Part shown: positions 38,727-41,351 of the stretch, one piece after another
How the letters are laid out: every line of letters starts with the position of its first letter
Numbering within the stretch: position 1 is the first letter of the stretch
DNA from: an uncultured Oscillospiraceae bacterium
GTDB taxonomy: Bacteria; Bacillota_A; Clostridia; Oscillospirales; Oscillospiraceae
Assembly (NCBI GenBank): GCA_910579155.1
Contig: CAJTTS010000021.1
Coordinates: 1-41,351, forward strand
DNA length: 41,351 bases
Direction: 5' to 3'
The notes under the pieces: generated by a model
Database searches by the model: none
What the model saw: only the letters and a program-made list of their open reading frames with translations
Told to the model about the DNA's origin: nothing
Program-made: the position numbers and the translations under genes

Positions 38727-39716
38727 TCACTCCCAGGTGGTGCCGCCGGGGGCGTAGCTCACCGGGAGGCATACCAGGCTGGGCAGATTGCTCCGGTCCT
38801 CCCGGAGCAGCAGGTCCACGCTGGTCTCCGCCAGCCGCAGGACGGGTTGGACAATGGTGGAGCAATGGAAATCCTCTGTGATAAAACGGCGAACGCCGTC
38901 AAAACCGATGAGCTGCACGTCGTCGGGAACCCGCACTCCCAGTTCCTCCAGCATGGCCCGGACGCGGACGGCTAGGGCGTCGTTGACGCAGAAGATGCCG
39001 TCGAAGGCCAGACGGCCCTGGTCCATATGGCTGGATAGGAAGCTGCGGAAGGGCTCAAAGCCCTCCTCGTCCTTGAGGTGCAGAGAAGTGCAGTCGAGTC
39101 CCCGCCGCCGCCAGACGGATTCAAAGCCGTCCCACCGTTTGTCCGGCTCGCCGGGCACTCCGGACCAGATGCGCAGGAACAAGGGGCGGGCGCAGCCCAG
39201 CTCCAGCAGCTTTTCCGCGGCAAGCTGCCCTCCGCCGAAGTTGTCCGAGGCGACACAGGGGACGTTGGGGCTGAAATACCGGTCAATGCTTACATAGGGG
39301 AGGTCGGGGTCCACTTTCAAATTCGGGTTGTAGGTCAGGCCGATGATGCCGTCTACCTTGTTCTGCTGGACCATCTGGATGCACCGCTGCTCCGCCTCCG
39401 GGTCAAAGGCGGTGAGGGAGAGAATGGTTTTATACTGCCGGGCTGCCAGCGCCTGGCAGACGGCTTGGGCCAGCTCGGAGAAAAAGGGGGTGGTGATGTC
39501 GGGCAGGATCAGGGCGGCGGAATAGGTCTTGTTGGTTTTCAGGCCACGGGCGTAGCTGTTGACCTGGTAGCCCAGCCGACGGGCGGCTTCCTTCACCCGC
39601 CTGCGGTAGTCCTCACCCACGGGGATGTCGTTGAACACCTTGGATACCGTGCCCAGGGCCACCCCGGCCTCCCGGGCCACGTCCTTCATGGTGGGGGCGT
39701 TTTCCTTTCGCTTCAT
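38727..39716 (-). CDS. LacI family transcriptional regulator
   Basis: A 329-residue repressor. The helix-turn-helix is at residues 10-30 (MKDVAREAGVALGTVSKVFN), the hinge helix is RRLGYQVNSYARGLKTN near 48-64, and a periplasmic-binding-like sensor domain follows to the C terminus (SAALILPDITTPFFSELAQA, then VDGIIGLTYNPN and FDGIFCVNDALAVRVRAML). It should bind a sugar released from or carried by the divergent ABC importer. ATG at 39716 follows GAGGTG. Operator-like sites lie on both sides of the intergenic region (39732 and 39893). First gene of a four-gene minus operon. Confidence 0.94.
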   Translation of the reverse strand: MKRKENAPTMKDVAREAGVALGTVSKVFNDIPVGEDYRRRVKEAARRLGYQVNSYARGLKTNKTYSAALILPDITTPFFSELAQAVCQALAARQYKTILSLTAFDPEAEQRCIQMVQQNKVDGIIGLTYNPNLKVDPDLPYVSIDRYFSPNVPCVASDNFGGGQLAAEKLLELGCARPLFLRIWSGVPGEPDKRWDGFESVWRRRGLDCTSLHLKDEEGFEPFRSFLSSHMDQGRLAFDGIFCVNDALAVRVRAMLEELGVRVPDDVQLIGFDGVRRFITEDFHCSTIVQPVLRLAETSVDLLLREDRSNLPSLVCLPVSYAPGGTTWE

Positions 39717-39731
39717 GGGTTCACCTCTTTC

Positions 39732-39743
39732 ATGAAACGTTAT
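39732..39743. promoter_or_regulatory. Candidate LacI operator 1 (regulator side)
   Basis: ATGAAACGTTAT, centred on the AACGTT core typical of LacI-family operators, lies 16-27 bases upstream of the lacI start codon. It matches the site at 39893 when read on the other strand, suggesting autoregulation. Confidence 0.65.
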
Positions 39744-39849
39744 TTTGCAATAGCTTTTCTGAATTTTAAAATGATTTGTGTAGTTGCACAAATCATGGAG
39801 ACCGTTTTTGCGGAAAAACGAAAAATGCTTTTTGGGATAGAAAAAGCTC

Positions 39850-39879
39850 CTGACATCATTATATTTCCTGTACTATCAT
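39850..39879 (+). promoter_or_regulatory. Promoter of the lplB-lplC operon
   Basis: -35 CTGACA (39850-39855), spacer 18, -10 TATCAT (39874-39879). The operator at 39893-39906 covers the early transcribed region. Confidence 0.7.
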
Positions 39880-39892
39880 AAAAGCACGGCAT

Positions 39893-39906
39893 ATGTAACG
39901 TTTCAT
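39893..39906. promoter_or_regulatory. Candidate LacI operator 2 (importer side)
   Basis: ATGTAACGTTTCAT, a near-perfect palindrome around AACGTT, 14 bases after the -10 box. Binding would repress the importer. Confidence 0.7.
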
Positions 39907-39944
39907 ATTGCAAGGGAATCAAAAAGAATTAGGGAGTGAGTCAT

Positions 39945-40889
39945 ATGGCAAACAGAACCGCCAAAACAGCGGTTCCCGCTGTTTCTGCCCGGCCGGGCAG
40001 AAACCTGGGTCAGCGCATTTTGGACAACTGGCAGTTGTACGTGCTGCTGCTGGTTCCTGTGGTGCTGACGGTGGTGTACAAGTACATCCCCATGTACGGC
40101 ATCCAGATCGCCTTCCGGGACTTCAAGGCCAGCCGGGGCTACATGGGCAGCGAATGGGTGGGCTGGTACTGGTTCCAGCGCTTTTTCAGCGCCCCCACCT
40201 TCAGCCGGATGATCGTGAACACGGTACTCATCAGCCTGTTCAGCCTGCTGTGGAGCTTCCCCATCCCCATCATCCTGTCCCTGATGATTAACCAGTTGGG
40301 CAACGCCCGGTTCAAACGGGTGGTGCAGACCGTCCTCTATGCCCCCCACTTTATCTCCGTTATGGTCATCTGTGGTATGATCCGCATTTTCCTTAGTCCG
40401 TCAGGCGGCCTCATCAACCTGATTTTGGGTACGGAGATCGATTTCCTGACACAATCCTCCGCCTTCCGCACCATTTACATCGCCTCCGGCATCTGGCAGG
40501 ACGCGGGCTGGGGCTGCATCATCTACCTGGCCACCCTGGCCAACGTGGATCCTGGTCTTTATGAGGCAGCCAAAGTGGACGGCGCCTCCGTATTCCAGCG
40601 CATCTGGAACATCGACCTGCCAGCTCTGCTGCCTATGGCCATCCTCAACCTGATTATGGCGGCTGGCGGACTGATGAACGTGGGCTTTGAGAAGGTCTGG
40701 CTGCTTCAGACCGACCTGAACAAGGCCACCAGCGACGTGATTGCCGTGTATGTCTACGAGCAGGGTATTCAAAACGCCAAGTACAGCTACTCCACTGCCG
40801 TCGGCCTGTTCAACACGGCAGTGAACATCATCCTGCTGCTCATTGTGAATAAAATCGCGTCCAAGGCCTCGGACGTGGAATTTGTTTAG
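39945..40889 (+). CDS. Carbohydrate ABC transporter permease (LplB-like)
   Basis: A 314-residue sugar permease of the LplB/YtcP-partner class with six membrane segments. Family marks: KYIPMYGIQIAFRDFKASRG near residues 45-64, WSFPIPIILSLMINQLGN near 105-122, LYAPHFISVMVICGMI near 133 and the EAA loop EAAKVDGASVFQRIWNIDLP near 207-226, which docks the ATPase. ATG at 39945 follows agggagtgag. It is divergent from lacI and is followed 11 bases later by the second permease. The binding protein gene is expected downstream, outside the window; the shared ATPase may be elsewhere. Confidence 0.93.
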   Translation: MANRTAKTAVPAVSARPGRNLGQRILDNWQLYVLLLVPVVLTVVYKYIPMYGIQIAFRDFKASRGYMGSEWVGWYWFQRFFSAPTFSRMIVNTVLISLFSLLWSFPIPIILSLMINQLGNARFKRVVQTVLYAPHFISVMVICGMIRIFLSPSGGLINLILGTEIDFLTQSSAFRTIYIASGIWQDAGWGCIIYLATLANVDPGLYEAAKVDGASVFQRIWNIDLPALLPMAILNLIMAAGGLMNVGFEKVWLLQTDLNKATSDVIAVYVYEQGIQNAKYSYSTAVGLFNTAVNIILLLIVNKIASKASDVEFV

Positions 40890-40900
40890 GGGGGAGCGCA

Positions 40901-41351
40901 ATGAAAAAAGCTTCCGGTATGTCCGACCGCACCAGCAACATCATCCTGACGGTCATCTGCACCATTGTGCTGCTCATCGTGGCCTATCCCTTGTATTATG
41001 TGGTAGTTGCCTCCTTCTCCGACCCCTATGAGGTCTACGCGGGTAAGACCTTCCTGCTCCCCAGCGGCTTCACCCTGGACGGCTATAAGGGGGTATTCCT
41101 CAACGACGGCATTGTTTCCGGCTTTCTCAACTCGGTGAAATATACCATCGTGGGCACCATTTTCTCTGTGGTCATGCTGTACATCACCGCCTACCCCCTG
41201 GCCCAGAAGGACCTGCCCGGGCGGAAAGCGCTGAGCGCCTTCTTTCTGTTTACCATGTACTTCGCGGGCGGTTTGGTTCCGACCTACCTGGTGGTGAAGC
41301 AGACCGGCCTGGTGGGCAGCATGTGGTCCCTGTTCCTCCCCGGCGGCGTGG
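40901..41351 (+). CDS. Carbohydrate ABC transporter permease (LplC/YtcP-like), partial
   Basis: The first 150 residues of a sugar permease of the LplC class; the gene runs off the right edge. It opens MKKASGMSDRTSNIILTVIC, has a first membrane segment to about residue 40, the YPLYYVVVASFSDPYEVYAG motif typical of the class, and then the TYPLA-like LYITAYPLAQKDLPGRKAL and TMYFAGGLVPTYLVVKQTGL, both characteristic. ATG at 40901 follows ggggggagcgca. It pairs with the LplB-like permease in the membrane. Confidence 0.92.
   Translation, partial: MKKASGMSDRTSNIILTVICTIVLLIVAYPLYYVVVASFSDPYEVYAGKTFLLPSGFTLDGYKGVFLNDGIVSGFLNSVKYTIVGTIFSVVMLYITAYPLAQKDLPGRKALSAFFLFTMYFAGGLVPTYLVVKQTGLVGSMWSLFLPGGV

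Overview
The window comes from a moderately high-GC, spore-forming, gut-type Firmicute, most likely an Oscillospiraceae member of the Flavonifractor/Lawsonibacter/Intestinimonas kind. This placement is inferred from family content: spmA/spmB, ylbJ, AbrB-type regulator, a Trp T-box, C_GCAxxG and RNHCP proteins, SLH surface proteins. No 16S rRNA is present to prove it.

Layout. 1-770: end of an rRNA operon with the unusual order 23S - tRNA-Glu(CTC) - tRNA-Lys(CTT) - hairpin-rich spacer - 5S - terminator. 780-4560: yjdF with a candidate riboswitch leader, a small Cys-rich protein, ylbJ, a DUF2804 protein and a small membrane-anchored protein. 4645-8097: a tryptophan-specific T-box (UGG specifier) in front of a three-gene ABC importer (trpXYZ type). 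8096-13216: RNHCP protein, a candidate small RNA, C_GCAxxG redox protein, tex, a MerR-like orphan and rsmI. 13416-15067: AbrB-type regulator and spmAB. 15090-23631: a long minus-strand operon with an atypical type IIA topoisomerase pair (B subunit, then a secreted stalk-domain protein, then A subunit), a YitT membrane protein and a lipoprotein.

23706-28094 encodes a 1388-residue SLH-anchored surface protein. It carries two tandem units, each made of a pseudo-hydrolase module (Glu where the nucleophile Ser is expected) and an esterase module with GHSNG.

28.1-36.98 kb looks like an accessory catabolic island: a decayed chemoreceptor fragment, two zinc alcohol/polyol dehydrogenases, a short esterase, livHMGF, a GntR/FCD regulator and a second complete esterase. 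The motif TTGYATRCAA occurs at both divergent promoters and at the start of the second esterase, so these genes probably form one GntR regulon. The liv operon has no substrate-binding protein gene. The C-terminal ~65 residues of the short esterase resemble the end of a LivK-type binding protein, suggesting a deletion fusion. The right edge of the island abuts a shortened YesL/DUF624-like gene.

37.0-41.35 kb: a LacI-headed minus operon (LacI, anchored protein, lipoprotein, shortened YesL-like) divergent from a carbohydrate ABC importer of the LplB/LplC type, with matching LacI operators on both sides. The second permease runs off the end of the window.

Working hypothesis: the surface esterase releases or trims ester-linked compounds outside the cell, the Liv-type system imports products, and the cytoplasmic esterases and dehydrogenases process them under GntR control. 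Substrates cannot be read from sequence alone.
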